Of a stretch of 64,000 bases of DNA, positions 34,772 to 46,232 are shown piece by piece (position 1 is the first letter of the stretch; each line of letters starts with the position of its first letter). Under the pieces are notes generated by a model. That model was not told where the DNA came from. It saw nothing but the letters and a program-made list of their open reading frames with translations, and made no database searches. Position numbers and translations under genes: made by a program. The DNA lies in the NCBI RefSeq assembly GCF_009856365.1, contig NZ_WMEX01000004.1:186001-250000 (forward strand), in the 5' to 3' direction. The stretch comes from Vreelandella halophila (GTDB lineage Bacteria; Pseudomonadota; Gammaproteobacteria; Pseudomonadales; Oleiphilaceae).

Positions 34772-35938
34772 ATGACCGAAGTCCAGAATCCCGGCAACGC
34801 AAACGCCCCCCACGTCATCGTCGGTATGTCCGGCGGTGTTGACTCCTCCGTGGCCGCCCTGCTGCTCAAACAGCAGGGCTACCGCGTGGAGGGTCTGTTC
34901 ATGAAGAACTGGGACGAGGCGGACGGCACCGAGCACTGCACCATCATGGAGGATCTGGCGGATGCCCAGGCTGTGGCAGGGCGCATCGGGATTCCGCTGT
35001 ATACCGCCAGCTTCTCCGGTGAATACTGGGACCGCGTTTTTGAGCACTTCCTGGCCGAATACAGCGCTGGCCGCACCCCCAACCCGGACATCCTGTGCAA
35101 CAAGGAGATCAAGTTCCGGGCCTTTCTCGATCATGCGGTTACGCTCGGCGCTGATTACATTGCGACCGGCCATTACGCCCGCCGGCGCGTGATCGGCGAC
35201 GGCAGCCAGGCCCAGCTTCTGCGGGGGCTGGACGGCAATAAGGACCAGAGCTACTTCCTGCACGCGGTGGCTGGTGAACGGCTGGCCCGCACCCTCTTCC
35301 CGCTGGGCGACATGGACAAGACCGAGGTCCGCCGGATCGCGGAGGACGCTGGCCTGGTCACCCACGACAAGAAGGACAGCACAGGGATCTGCTTTATTGG
35401 TGAACGCCGCTTCAGCGATTTCCTCAAGACCTATCTGCCGGCCCAGCCCGGGAACATCGAAACCCCGGACGGTGATGTGATCGGGCGCCACCAGGGCCTG
35501 ATGTACCACACCATCGGTCAGCGCCAGGGTCTTGGAATCGGGGGGCTTTCCGGTTACAGCACCGAGCCCTGGTACGTGGCGGACAAGGACCTGGACCGCA
35601 ACGTCCTGGTCGCCGTCCAGGGGGGCCAGCATCCCCTGCTGTACCGGCAGGGTCTGTACACCTGGCACATCGACTGGGTTACCGGGGCGCCGGAACTGCC
35701 CCTGCGCTGCGTTGCCAAGAACCGTTATCGCCAGCCGGACCAGAGCTGCACCCTGGAGGCCGCCGGTGACGGCTATCGCGTCCTTTTCGATGAACCCCAG
35801 CGCGCGGTTACACCCGGCCAGTCGGTAGTCTTCTATCAGGGCGAGGTCTGCCTGGGTGGCGGCGTCATCGAACGCACCTTCATGGACGAGGCGGGCTCGC
35901 CCGGCGAATCCATTCCCATGCAGGGGCAGTCCGCGTGA
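34772..35938 (+). CDS. mnmA: tRNA-specific 2-thiouridylase MnmA
   Basis: 388-residue enzyme that thiolates U34 of tRNA-Lys, Glu and Gln using ATP and sulfur relayed by the Tus proteins. The PP-loop is [15 protein letters not shown]. One catalytic cysteine is in [13 protein letters not shown], and the persulfide cysteine is in [13 protein letters not shown]. TusA, a member of the relay, is encoded at 53767. No SD precedes the ATG, and a -10-like TACAAT lies 9 bases upstream. The stop overlaps hflD by 4 bases (GTGA). Confidence 0.96.
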   Translation: MTEVQNPGNANAPHVIVGMSGGVDSSVAALLLKQQGYRVEGLFMKNWDEADGTEHCTIMEDLADAQAVAGRIGIPLYTASFSGEYWDRVFEHFLAEYSAGRTPNPDILCNKEIKFRAFLDHAVTLGADYIATGHYARRRVIGDGSQAQLLRGLDGNKDQSYFLHAVAGERLARTLFPLGDMDKTEVRRIAEDAGLVTHDKKDSTGICFIGERRFSDFLKTYLPAQPGNIETPDGDVIGRHQGLMYHTIGQRQGLGIGGLSGYSTEPWYVADKDLDRNVLVAVQGGQHPLLYRQGLYTWHIDWVTGAPELPLRCVAKNRYRQPDQSCTLEAAGDGYRVLFDEPQRAVTPGQSVVFYQGEVCLGGGVIERTFMDEAGSPGESIPMQGQSA

Positions 35939-36561
35939 GCGCCAGTCTGCGCGACCAGACCCTGGCGCTGGCCGGCATCTTCCAGGCTGCCAGCCTGGTA
36001 CACCAGACGGCCACCAAGGGCCAGTGTCTGCAGGACCCACTGGAAACCACCATCCGCTCCCTGTTCGAAACGGATCCGGGCAACACCCTGGATGTCTACG
36101 GCGACCTTTATGGCCTGCGTGAAGGCCTGAAAACACTGAGCCGGGCCATGGGCCAGCAGCCCGCCAGCCAGGACGCGCAGATCCTGCGCTACAGCCTGAG
36201 CCTGGTCCAGCTGGAGGCGCGTCTGCACAAACAGCCGGACATGATGGACACCATTGGTGAGCGCATCGAACAGGCACGGCGGACCGTTGAGCATTTCGGC
36301 CCGACCCACCCGAACGTGCAGCGCAACCTGGCCAGCATCTACCAGGACACGCTCAGCACGTTCCGGATCAAAATCAACGTCAACGGTCACCGCCAGTACC
36401 TTGAAATTGAAGAGAACGCGGCCCGCATCCGTGCCTGCCTTCTGGCCGGCATCCGCTCGGCCGTGCTCTGGCGCCAGCTGGGTGGCCGGCGCTGGCAGCT
36501 GCTCTTCCGCCGCAAGCGCCACGTCGCCATCGCCGACGGCATTCTCCACGACCTCGACTGA
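35935..36561 (+). CDS. hflD: HflD family protein
   Basis: 208-residue mostly helical protein. [22 protein letters not shown] and [16 protein letters not shown]-like ends match HflD (YcfC), which in E. coli is membrane-associated and affects phage lambda lysogeny through CII. Its housekeeping role is unclear. The start is GTG, overlapping the mnmA stop by 4 bases, an order (mnmA–hflD–purB) conserved with E. coli. Confidence 0.93.
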   Translation: MSASLRDQTLALAGIFQAASLVHQTATKGQCLQDPLETTIRSLFETDPGNTLDVYGDLYGLREGLKTLSRAMGQQPASQDAQILRYSLSLVQLEARLHKQPDMMDTIGERIEQARRTVEHFGPTHPNVQRNLASIYQDTLSTFRIKINVNGHRQYLEIEENAARIRACLLAGIRSAVLWRQLGGRRWQLLFRRKRHVAIADGILHDLD

Positions 36562-36589
36562 GCGCCTGCCTGCAGCCCGTCCGCTCGTG

Positions 36590-36595
36590 TATAAT
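36590..36595 (+). promoter_or_regulatory. -10 element of a purB promoter
   Basis: Perfect TATAAT (36590–36595) between hflD and purB, 35 bases before the purB ATG. The -35 region is weak. Confidence 0.5.
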
Positions 36596-36597
36596 AG

Positions 36598-38028
<1,431 letters not shown>

Positions 38029-38056
38029 CCCCTGAGACCGAAGGCCCGAAAACCCC

Positions 38057-39250
38057 ATGTCCGTACTCGGCGAAACCAGCATCGAGCGCTTCCTCAGCGA
38101 CTACTGGCAGAAGAAGCCACTGATCATCCGCAACGCCTTTCCGGGTATTGAATCACCGGTCTCGGTGGACGAGCTCGCCGGACTCGCCTGTGAGGAGGCG
38201 GTGGAATCCCGCCTTGTGTTTGAAACGGAGAACGACAAGCCCTGGCAGCTCCACAACGGGCCCTTCGAGGAGACCTACCTGCAGTCGCTTCCGGACCGGG
38301 ACTGGACCCTGCTGGTCCAGGGCCTGGATCACTGGGTGCCGGAGGCGGCGGAGCTGCTGGAACACTTCCGGTTCGTGCCCAACTGGCGCCTGGACGACAT
38401 CATGGCCAGCTTCGCGCCTGTCGGCGGCAGCGTCGGTCCCCACTTCGACCGCTACGATGTGTTCCTGCTCCAGACCATTGGCCAGCGGCGCTGGAAGATC
38501 GGGGGCGTTCACGACAACACCTCACCCCGGGTCGAGGGTACGCCACTGCACATTCTCGCGGATTTTGAGACTCAGGAAGAAGCCGTACTCAATCCCGGTG
38601 ACATGCTCTATCTGCCCCCCGGCGTGGCCCACTGGGGTATTGCCGAGGACGACTGCATGACCCTGTCCATCGGATTCCGCACGCCCAGCCATGCGGATGT
38701 GGTAACCGGTGTCGCGGACTCTGTGGCCGACAGCCCCGCGCTGGATCGCCAGCTGGAGGATCCGGCGCCCGCGCTTCAGGATAACCCGGGGCGCATCAGT
38801 GACAGCCAGATCAAGGAACTGCAATCGATCCTTGAGAAAGCACTTCAGAATCCGGACACCATCGCCAGCTGGTTCGGCCAGGCCATGACCGAACCGAGTC
38901 ACGAAGGCATTGTCGAGCCACCGGAAGACCCGATGGATGCCACAACCCTCCAGGAACTGGTCGCCGAAGGCAATCCCCTTGTCTGGAACGAGGGCAGCCG
39001 CTTCAGCTTTTACGACCTCCCTGACGACGGCGGCCGCCTGCTGTTCGTGGACGGCCAGCGCTTCCGCCTGACCGGCAACGCCACCGGCATTGCCGCCGTC
39101 CTCTGCGCCGGCCGGCATCCGGACATGGGCGCCCTCACCGACTATATGCGGGAATCCGCGCTCGCGGATCTGGTGGTCTCGCTGGTCAACCAGGGCAGCC
39201 TCTACCCCGAGGATGATGAGGGGGAGGGGGAGGAGGACGACGAGGCATGA
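38057..39250 (+). CDS. roxA: Ribosomal protein L16 arginine 3-hydroxylase RoxA (YcfD-like)
   Basis: 397-residue JmjC-type cupin oxygenase (2-oxoglutarate/Fe2+). The iron ligands are H and D in GPHFDRYDVFLLQ and a histidine in PPGVAHWGIAEDD. The N terminus ERFLSDYWQKKPLIIRNAFPG is typical of YcfD, which hydroxylates an arginine of ribosomal protein L16. The C terminus ends in an acidic run (YPEDDEGEGEEDDEA). It follows purB, as in Pseudomonas, and overlaps the next gene by 4 bases. Confidence 0.92.
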   Translation: MSVLGETSIERFLSDYWQKKPLIIRNAFPGIESPVSVDELAGLACEEAVESRLVFETENDKPWQLHNGPFEETYLQSLPDRDWTLLVQGLDHWVPEAAELLEHFRFVPNWRLDDIMASFAPVGGSVGPHFDRYDVFLLQTIGQRRWKIGGVHDNTSPRVEGTPLHILADFETQEEAVLNPGDMLYLPPGVAHWGIAEDDCMTLSIGFRTPSHADVVTGVADSVADSPALDRQLEDPAPALQDNPGRISDSQIKELQSILEKALQNPDTIASWFGQAMTEPSHEGIVEPPEDPMDATTLQELVAEGNPLVWNEGSRFSFYDLPDDGGRLLFVDGQRFRLTGNATGIAAVLCAGRHPDMGALTDYMRESALADLVVSLVNQGSLYPEDDEGEGEEDDEA

Positions 39251-40206
39251 GAATCGAGGCGCACCCCGCCGGCCAGCTGCCGGAAGCCGCCATAGCCCTG
39301 CGCCGCCAGGTGTTCACGGCTGAACAGCAGGTGCCCGAGGAACTGGAGTGGGATGATACCGACGCCAGCGCGGTGCATTACCTTGTCCATGACGACACCG
39401 GCGAGCCCATTGCGACGGCGCGTCTTTACGAGGCACAGACCGGATGGGGCGCCATAGGCCGTATGGCGGTCGCCGCCAGCGCACGCGGCCAGGACGTGGG
39501 AACACGCCTTCTGACCCGGATGCTCCAGGATGGGCTTGCGACCTGGAGCCGCTTCACACTTGGCGCCCAGGAGACAGCCGTCGATTTCTACCGGCGGCTG
39601 GGGTTCTATGTGGTCTCGGACAGGTACATGGATGCCGGCATCCCCCACAGGCGCATGAACTGCACCGCGCCCTCGCTGGTCACCCAGCAGGAGGCCGAAA
39701 CCCGGTGCCCCTTCCTGCTGGCCTCGGACACCACCAGCTGGCAGCTCGGCGCCAACGGCGATCAGCTGGAAGCGCTCCTCGCCATGGCGGAACAGGCAAC
39801 CCGGCGGCTCTGGATTCATGACAGCACCCTCAGCCATGCCCTCTATGACGACAGCGAGCTGGAACAGGCGGTGTCACAGCTGGCCCGGCGCAGCCGCCAC
39901 AGCGACATCCGGTTTCTCATCCATGACGACAGCCCACTGGTGAAGCGCCGGCACAGCCTGGTGGAGCTGATGCGCCGACTGCCCAGCCGCATGGGCCTCA
40001 GGCTGGTGAATACAAGCTACCCCCACCCCAGTCGCCCCGTGATTCTTGTGGACGACAGCGGCGTCATCAGTCGGCATGATTTCAATGCGGCCGAAGGCTT
40101 TGCCAACGCCTCGGCGCCGCGCCGGGTGCGCCCCTTTGCCGAGGAGTTCGAGCGTGCCTGGGAATACGGCCGCAGCTCCGTGGAACTGCGCGACCTGCCC
40201 CTCTGA
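39247..40206 (+). CDS. GNAT acetyltransferase fused to a C-terminal DUF7931-like domain
   Basis: 319-residue two-part protein. Residues 1–140 form a GNAT fold with the acetyl-CoA loop RMAVAASARGQDVGTRLL and the typical YRRLGFYVVSDRYMDAGIPHRRM end. Residues 155–319 form a separate domain (WIHDSTLSHALYDDSELEQ...LVDDSGVISRHDFNAAEG). I associate it with DUF7931, and it resembles a phospholipase-D-like fold without obvious HKD motifs. Substrate is unknown. It is coupled to roxA by ATGA, as in related genomes, which hints at a shared ribosome or protein-modification role. Confidence 0.85.
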   Translation: MRIEAHPAGQLPEAAIALRRQVFTAEQQVPEELEWDDTDASAVHYLVHDDTGEPIATARLYEAQTGWGAIGRMAVAASARGQDVGTRLLTRMLQDGLATWSRFTLGAQETAVDFYRRLGFYVVSDRYMDAGIPHRRMNCTAPSLVTQQEAETRCPFLLASDTTSWQLGANGDQLEALLAMAEQATRRLWIHDSTLSHALYDDSELEQAVSQLARRSRHSDIRFLIHDDSPLVKRRHSLVELMRRLPSRMGLRLVNTSYPHPSRPVILVDDSGVISRHDFNAAEGFANASAPRRVRPFAEEFERAWEYGRSSVELRDLPL

Positions 40207-40209
40207 GGC

Positions 40210-41220
40210 TCAGCGTTCCGAGGGATGGGCCGGTTCCGGACCGGCCGGGATGAAATCCGCCGCAAAGGGCTCGAAGGCCTGATTCAGCTCCTCCGCCCCC
40301 TCCACGATCCGCTGGCGCAGCCACTGATGATCCGGATTATGCTGCAGCAGGGGGCTCCAGGCCATCTTGAGGTCAATCGGCGGAATCGGGAACGGCGGCG
40401 CCTTGACCACCAACCCCGGATTGTCCTTCTGCAGCCAGGCCGCACGGCATGGCAGTGTCGCCATCACATCGTGCTGCTCCGCCAGCAGGGTCGCCACCTG
40501 ATAATGGCGGGTGAACACCGAGATCCGGCGCTTGCGGCCCAGCTTGCCCAGCGCCTCATCCACCCACCCCAGGCGCTGCACATCGCGCGGGTTCACGCCC
40601 ACGCCGACACCGAAACCGGTCTTGCTGACCCAGATGTGATTCGCCTGAAGGTAGGTGTCCAGAGTGAACGGCTCGCGCAGCACCGGGTTCTCATTGCTCA
40701 TCAGGCAGGCGAACCAGTCGGTCCAGAGGGTGCGCTGATGGAACGACTGCGGGATGGTGTCAAAGCGGTTGATGGCCATATCCACCCGCCCCTGCTCCAC
40801 ATCCAGAAAGCTCACGTCCGAGGGGGTCAGCACATCCAGGGTCACGTGCGGCGCCAGCCTGCGGATCAGGCGCAGAACCCGGGGCATGAGCGTGGATTCC
40901 GCGTAGTCGCTGGCCATGATGCGGAAAACCCGCTCACTGGCCCCGGCATCGAAGGACCCGGTCTTCTGGACTGTCTGCTCCACCTGGGCCAGGATCTCGC
41001 GTACCCGGGGCTGGAGCCCCAGGGCCCGCTCCGTGGGGCTCATGCCCTCGCTTGTGCGCACCAGCAGCGGATCATCAAACAGTTCCCGCAGCCGGCGCAG
41101 CCCATTGCTCATGGCGGGCTGTGTCAGGCCGAGGTAGCTGGCCGCTCGCGTGACGCTCTTCTCGCGCAGCAGCACATCCAGATACACCAGCAGGTTGAGG
41201 TCGATCCGGGACAGATCCAT
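40210..41220 (-). CDS. LysR-family transcriptional regulator
   Basis: 336-residue LysR protein. The N-terminal winged helix reads LNLLVYLDVLLREKSVTRAASYLGLTQPAMSNGLRRLRELF. The C-terminal effector-binding domain starts near residue 90. The style is that of the LeuO/NodD/SyrM-like branch. GGAG lies 6 bases before the ATG. Neither neighbour is an obvious target: it is convergent with the GNAT gene (3-base gap) and divergent from the 41367 gene, the most likely autoregulated region. Effector unknown. Confidence 0.88.
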   Translation of the reverse strand: MDLSRIDLNLLVYLDVLLREKSVTRAASYLGLTQPAMSNGLRRLRELFDDPLLVRTSEGMSPTERALGLQPRVREILAQVEQTVQKTGSFDAGASERVFRIMASDYAESTLMPRVLRLIRRLAPHVTLDVLTPSDVSFLDVEQGRVDMAINRFDTIPQSFHQRTLWTDWFACLMSNENPVLREPFTLDTYLQANHIWVSKTGFGVGVGVNPRDVQRLGWVDEALGKLGRKRRISVFTRHYQVATLLAEQHDVMATLPCRAAWLQKDNPGLVVKAPPFPIPPIDLKMAWSPLLQHNPDHQWLRQRIVEGAEELNQAFEPFAADFIPAGPEPAHPSER

Positions 41221-41366
41221 GCCATCTCCAGGGTCAGAAGAGCGGCCATTATGCCGTTACAGCGGCGTGCCAGACCAGTCTGGACCGCTTTGCTCGTCCA
41301 TTCATGCAGTTATCAGGCATCTCGTCTATACTGGAACCATTCCGGATACCACAGCGTGTACTGACT

Positions 41367-42155
41367 ATGACCACTATCGCCATCATCGGTGTTCTGGCGC
41401 TATTGCTGATCATCGGCCTTGTCCTGATCGTTGTCAGCCAGATGCGTGAAAAGGCGCGCGTGGAACGCATGCGCCGCGTCAAGGCCCTGGAGGATGGCCA
41501 CAGCCTCCTGCGCCGGTTCGTTGACGAACTGCCCAACTCCTTTCTGGACAAGGCTCTGCGCCGCCTCATACTGCAGCGGGCACTGGAACTGGCGGGCCAG
41601 CTGCGGGAACTCAATGCGCCGGGTAACCCGAAGGCGCTGGAGGAAGCCGACCAGGCCGCACTGTCGGCGCTGGAATCCGGCCAGGTCGAGGGCCCCGGCG
41701 AGTTCCCGATGAACGACCCACAACGGGTCAAGGAAATCCGCAGCCTGCTGCAGATGCTTTTCCGGTTCGTGGAACGCCAGAAGAAGGCGGGACGGGTGTC
41801 CGCCGAAGCCTCGCGCCAGCACCTCGTCAACATTCTTTTCCTGGTACACCGTGTCTATGCCGAACTGATGGTTTTCCAGGCACAGGACCATGAACAGGCC
41901 AAACGCTACCGCAAGGCCATCCACTGCTATCACCTGGCGGCAAGTGAGCTGGAGAAATCCAAGGATCACCCGGATGCGGCTGAGCTGGTAACGCGTTACC
42001 GTGAGCGCATCAAGGAACTCAACCGGCTGGCCGAGGGACAGGATCCCAATGCTGAGCGCACTGAAGCGGTCATGCCCAGCAGCGTGAACCGTGAATGGGA
42101 AGAGTTCATCCACGAGGAAGAGGCCTGGAAGAAGAAAGCGGATTACGACAGCTGA
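41367..42155 (+). CDS. Membrane-anchored conserved hypothetical protein
   Basis: 262-residue protein. One N-terminal helix (IAIIGVLALLLIIGLVLIVV) is followed by a long, charged, mainly helical cytoplasmic part with no motif I recognise. Segments such as LLQMLFRFVERQKKAGRVS and AIHCYHLAASELEKSKDHPDAAEL look TPR-like. ATG 41367 (MTTIAIIG) is chosen over an upstream frame extension to 41304. It precedes the hybrid kinase by 67 bases and could belong to its signalling unit. Function unknown. Confidence 0.8.
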   Translation: MTTIAIIGVLALLLIIGLVLIVVSQMREKARVERMRRVKALEDGHSLLRRFVDELPNSFLDKALRRLILQRALELAGQLRELNAPGNPKALEEADQAALSALESGQVEGPGEFPMNDPQRVKEIRSLLQMLFRFVERQKKAGRVSAEASRQHLVNILFLVHRVYAELMVFQAQDHEQAKRYRKAIHCYHLAASELEKSKDHPDAAELVTRYRERIKELNRLAEGQDPNAERTEAVMPSSVNREWEEFIHEEEAWKKKADYDS

Positions 42156-42222
42156 GGCCTCCTGAGGAGGTTCTGGAACGATCGCCGGAGGCAAGGCCTC
42201 CACTGAAAAGGGACAGACCGGC

Positions 42223-44568
42223 GTGGATTCAAGGCTTTCACAGCGTTTATCGTTCCGCCTGACCCGCAATGTGGTACTGGCAGCACTGACCCTCGGGGTC
42301 CTGCTGAACCTGGGCGTGGTCACGCTGGACTACTTCAACGCCCGCTCCAACATGAACAGCGAGATCCGGGCCCTGATGGAGATCAGCCACAGCCCGGCCT
42401 CCCAGATCGCCTACAACATCGATACCCGGCTTGCCGAAGAACTGCTGGACGGCCTGCTGCGCCACCCCGCCATCGTGAGCGCGCGCATTGAGGATCCCCA
42501 GGGGCGCATTCTCGCCCAGCGCCAACGCCCCACCTCCGATAGTCCCTACCGCTGGTTGAGCGACTCCCTTTTCCAACCACGCCGTGACTACAGTGAGCAA
42601 CTGCACGTCTCCCAGCTGCAGGAGATGGAACTGGGTCATCTCCATGTGACCATCGACACCTACCCGTTCGGCAGCACCTTCCTCCAGCGTGCCGGCTACA
42701 CCCTGCTCAGCGGCTTCATCATGAGCCTGGCCCTGGCGGGTCTGCTGCTGGTGATCTTCTACCTGATGATCACCAAACCACTGCTCCGGGTGGTCAGCGG
42801 GCTCCAGGACGTGGACTCGGACAACGCAGAGAAAGCGCGCCTGCCGACCCCGAGGCGCCATGAGCATGATGAGATCGGGCTGCTGGTGCACATCACCAAT
42901 GAGCACCTTGATACCATCGACAACAGCCTCCAGAAGCTGCGCGAGGCGGAAGGCCGGCTCAAGGAGTACAACGAGAAGCTGGCCCAGATCGTTGAGGCCC
43001 GGACCTCCGAGATCCGGGACAAGAATGAAGCCCTCCAGCGTTCCAACCGGGCGCTGATCGACGCCCGCGAGGAAGCCCTGGAAACGGCGCGCGCACGGGC
43101 GGATTTCCTCGCCAGCATGAGCCATGAGATCCGGACGCCGCTGAACGGGCTCCTTGGCATGCTGCGCCTGGCACTCGAGAACCGGCTCAGCGCCCCCCAG
43201 AGGGAGCGTATGGAGCTGGCACTGAGCGCCGGCGAGAACCTGGTGGCCCTGGTCAATGACATCCTGGACATTTCCAAGGTCGAGGCCGGCAAGCTCACCC
43301 TTGAACACATCGGCCTGGACCCCGGGGCACTCGCCGAGGAGTGCGCAACCCTGTTTGCCCAGCAGAGTGTGCGCACCGCGGATGTCGCCATCGTTACGCG
43401 CATTGCGCCGGACATTGAGCCGGTCTACCTGGGGGATCCCACCCGTCTGCGCCAGATCATCAACAACCTCATGGGCAATGCCATCAAGTTCACCTCCCGT
43501 GGGCAGATCACCCTCAGCCTTGACCCCCACCACGACGGCCTCGAGCTGGTCGTGACCGATACCGGTATCGGCATGTCCAGGGAGGCCCAGAAGATGGTTT
43601 TCTCGCCGTTCTCACAGGGACAGGCGGACACCGCACGACGCTTCGGCGGGACCGGGCTCGGCCTTACCCTGTGCCGGCAGCTGGTGGACCGGATGGGAGG
43701 CACCATCGAAGTCTCGTCACAGGAGCAGGAAGGTACCCGCGTCAGGGTCCACCTGCCGCTCGAGGTCGACCCGGAAGCAACGCCGCGCAGCGGTGAGAGC
43801 GACTTCGGAGGCATGCACACACTGCTGCTGACAGGGCGCGACAACCCCCATGCCCCGCCCCTTCAGGATCATCTGCGCTACTGGGGCGCACACGTGCGCC
43901 ACCAGACCACGTTACCGGAGACAGGTGCCGGACTGGATGTGAAGAACCAGGATCTGATCATCATCGACAGTCAGGACACTGGATGGCGCGCACTGCTGGA
44001 CCGGGCCCAGCGCTGCCCACCGGTTGTCCATCTCGGCACGGATGGCGACGGTGCCGACCGTTCCGAGACCATCCAGTTGCCCCTGGTGCGCCGTCAGCTG
44101 GTCAACACCCTGCGCATCGCCATTGGGCTCACTGCCGTGGGCTCCCCCTCACACGAGGGGGCACCACGTTCATCCGTCGCACTGGATGTGCTTCTGGTGG
44201 AGGACAACCAGGTCAACCAGATGGTGGCCAGCGGCATGCTGCGTAAACTCGGTCACCGGGTCGTGGTCCGGGAAAACGGCCAGCTGGCTCTTGAATACCT
44301 GCAGAGCAACCACTGTGACCTGGTTCTGATGGACTGCCAGATGCCGGTCATGGACGGTTTTGAGGCCACGCGGACAATACGCGCCACCGAAGGGCTCGCG
44401 CATTTGCCGGTGATCGCGGTCACCGCCAACGCCATGGAAGGCGACCGCGAACAGTGCCTCAGCGCCGGTATGAACGATTACCTCACCAAGCCCTACAGTA
44501 TCGAGGCCATGCGCGAGGTTCTGGAACGCTGGGGCGCGGGGGCGGAGGCTCAGTCGTCCCGGGGGTGA
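42223..44568 (+). CDS. Hybrid sensor histidine kinase/response regulator
   Basis: 781-residue inner-membrane kinase. TM1 is around residues 17–38, a periplasmic sensor of about 115 residues follows, and TM2 is around 153–184. Then come a HAMP linker and a coiled coil. HisKA has the phospho-acceptor His301 in [14 protein letters not shown]. The ATPase domain has N-box [20 protein letters not shown]1 DTGIGM and G2 [10 protein letters not shown]. The receiver has Asp704 in LVLMDCQMP and KPYS. There is no C-terminal HPt domain, so BarA-like relay would need a separate HPt protein. The start is GTG. The 3' end overlaps msrB (convergent) by 19 bases. Signal unknown. Confidence 0.93.
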   Translation: MDSRLSQRLSFRLTRNVVLAALTLGVLLNLGVVTLDYFNARSNMNSEIRALMEISHSPASQIAYNIDTRLAEELLDGLLRHPAIVSARIEDPQGRILAQRQRPTSDSPYRWLSDSLFQPRRDYSEQLHVSQLQEMELGHLHVTIDTYPFGSTFLQRAGYTLLSGFIMSLALAGLLLVIFYLMITKPLLRVVSGLQDVDSDNAEKARLPTPRRHEHDEIGLLVHITNEHLDTIDNSLQKLREAEGRLKEYNEKLAQIVEARTSEIRDKNEALQRSNRALIDAREEALETARARADFLASMSHEIRTPLNGLLGMLRLALENRLSAPQRERMELALSAGENLVALVNDILDISKVEAGKLTLEHIGLDPGALAEECATLFAQQSVRTADVAIVTRIAPDIEPVYLGDPTRLRQIINNLMGNAIKFTSRGQITLSLDPHHDGLELVVTDTGIGMSREAQKMVFSPFSQGQADTARRFGGTGLGLTLCRQLVDRMGGTIEVSSQEQEGTRVRVHLPLEVDPEATPRSGESDFGGMHTLLLTGRDNPHAPPLQDHLRYWGAHVRHQTTLPETGAGLDVKNQDLIIIDSQDTGWRALLDRAQRCPPVVHLGTDGDGADRSETIQLPLVRRQLVNTLRIAIGLTAVGSPSHEGAPRSSVALDVLLVEDNQVNQMVASGMLRKLGHRVVVRENGQLALEYLQSNHCDLVLMDCQMPVMDGFEATRTIRATEGLAHLPVIAVTANAMEGDREQCLSAGMNDYLTKPYSIEAMREVLERWGAGAEAQSSRG

Positions 44569-44948
44569 AGCTCCAGCGCCGCCGAATTGATGCAGTATCG
44601 CAGCCCCGTGGGCTCAGGCCCGTCCGGGAACACATGCCCGAGATGGGCGTCACAATGGGCACAGAGCGCCTCGGTACGCACCATCCCGTGGCCGCGATCG
44701 ACCCGCTCGGTAACGGCCCCGTTGCTGGCCGGCTGCCAGTAACTCGGCCACCCGGATCCCGAATCGAACTTGTGCCGGGCATCAAAAAGCGGCTCACCAC
44801 AGCAGACGCAGCAATAGACCCCGTCCTGCTTGCAGTCATTGTATTCACCGCTGAACGGCCTCTCCGTGCCACCCTCGCGGGTGACCCGGTAACTTTCCGG
44901 GGACAGCCGCTCAAGCCATTCCTGATCGGACTGGTTTACTTTTGTCAT
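44550..44948 (-). CDS. msrB: Peptide-methionine (R)-S-oxide reductase MsrB
   Basis: 132-residue MsrB that reduces methionine-R-sulfoxide in proteins. Both zinc-binding CxxC pairs are present ([11 protein letters not shown] and [12 protein letters not shown]). The sulfoxide pocket [13 protein letters not shown] is intact, and the catalytic cysteine is in RYCINSAAL. It is divergent from alaA with 54 bases between starts, an arrangement also seen in related gammaproteobacteria. The end overlaps the kinase gene. Confidence 0.95.
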   Translation of the reverse strand: MTKVNQSDQEWLERLSPESYRVTREGGTERPFSGEYNDCKQDGVYCCVCCGEPLFDARHKFDSGSGWPSYWQPASNGAVTERVDRGHGMVRTEALCAHCDAHLGHVFPDGPEPTGLRYCINSAALELHPRDD

Positions 44949-45002
44949 CTCGTGAGCCTCCGCTACAATACCGAGTGCGCCAACTCAGGGGTTTACAACA
45001 GA

Positions 45003-46220
45003 ATGCAGCAATTTGAGAAATCCGCCAAGCTTGAGAACGTCTGCTACGACATTCGCGGTCCCGTCCAGCAGGAAGCCCACCGGCTCGAGGAGGAAGGTCA
45101 CCGGATCCTCAAGCTCAACATCGGCAACCCCGGCGCATTCGGCCTGGATATCCCGGAGGAGATCCAGCAGGACGTGGTGCACAACCTGCCCACGGCCCAG
45201 GGCTACTGTGACTCCAAGGGGCTGTTCTCCGCGCGCAAGGCGGTGATGCAGTACAGCCAGCAGCTCGGTATCCCGGACGTGGACATTGACGATGTCTTCA
45301 TCGGCAACGGCGTCAGCGAGCTGATCGTCATGGCCACCCAGGCGCTGCTGAACACCGGCGATGAAGTCCTCATTCCCGCACCGGACTATCCGTTGTGGAC
45401 GGCCGCGACCACCCTCTCCAGCGGCCGGCCCGTGCACTACCGTTGCGACGAGAAGCAGGACTGGTACCCGGACATTGACGATATCCGCGCCAAGATCACC
45501 ACGCGCACCCGGGCCATTGTTCTGATCAACCCCAACAATCCCACGGGCGCGGTCTACTCTGCCGATCTGCTGGAACAGGTGATCCGGCTGGCGCGCGAGC
45601 ACGATCTGGTGGTACTGGCTGACGAGATCTACGACAAGATCCTGTACGACGGCAACAAACACATACCGGCCGCCTCCCTGGCGGATGACATCCTGTTCAT
45701 GACGTTCGGCGGCCTCTCCAAGAACTACCGAGCTGCCGGCTACCGCGCCGGATGGATGATCATCAGCGGCGCCAAGCACCGTGCCGAGGGCCTGATCGAG
45801 GGCATCAACATGCTGGCCTCGATGCGCCTGTGCGCCAATGTGCCGGCCCAGACCGCCATCCAGACCTCCCTGGGGGGCTACCAGTCCATCAATGACCTGG
45901 TGGTTTCCGGTGGCCGCCTCTGCGAACAGCGGGACCTGGCCTGGAAGATGCTGAACGACATCCCCGGCGTCAGCTGCGTGAAACCCTCGGGTGCACTGTA
46001 TCTCTTTCCGCACCTGGATCCGGAGGTCTACCCCATCCGCAGCGATGAACAGATGGTCTACGACCTGCTGCGACAGGAACAGATGCTGCTGGTACACGGC
46101 TCGGCCTTCAATCTGCCGGACACCCAGCACTTCCGGGTGGTCTTCCTGCCCAGGGTGGACATGCTGGAGGACGCCATTGGCCGTCTCGGCCGTTTCCTGG
46201 AGCATTACCGGCAGGACTGA
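45003..46220 (+). CDS. alaA: Alanine-synthesising aminotransferase (AlaA-like)
   Basis: 405-residue fold-type I PLP aminotransferase, AlaA/YfbQ type: glutamate plus pyruvate to alanine. The N terminus MQQFEKSAKLENVCYDIRGPV and LKLNIGNPGAFGLDIPEEI are diagnostic. The PLP lysine lies in FGGLSKNYRAAGYRAGWM, and INPNNPTGAVYS binds the cofactor. ATG 45003 is preferred; the open frame runs back to 44454, but that part overlaps msrB antisense. A TACAAT (44964–44969) is a possible -10. Confidence 0.93.
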   Translation: MQQFEKSAKLENVCYDIRGPVQQEAHRLEEEGHRILKLNIGNPGAFGLDIPEEIQQDVVHNLPTAQGYCDSKGLFSARKAVMQYSQQLGIPDVDIDDVFIGNGVSELIVMATQALLNTGDEVLIPAPDYPLWTAATTLSSGRPVHYRCDEKQDWYPDIDDIRAKITTRTRAIVLINPNNPTGAVYSADLLEQVIRLAREHDLVVLADEIYDKILYDGNKHIPAASLADDILFMTFGGLSKNYRAAGYRAGWMIISGAKHRAEGLIEGINMLASMRLCANVPAQTAIQTSLGGYQSINDLVVSGGRLCEQRDLAWKMLNDIPGVSCVKPSGALYLFPHLDPEVYPIRSDEQMVYDLLRQEQMLLVHGSAFNLPDTQHFRVVFLPRVDMLEDAIGRLGRFLEHYRQD

Positions 46221-46232
46221 GGGAGAGCGCCC

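Noticed and set aside
34673-36277. Minus-strand open frame over mnmA (534 codons)
   Set aside because: Antisense shadow of mnmA, which has all of its catalytic motifs.
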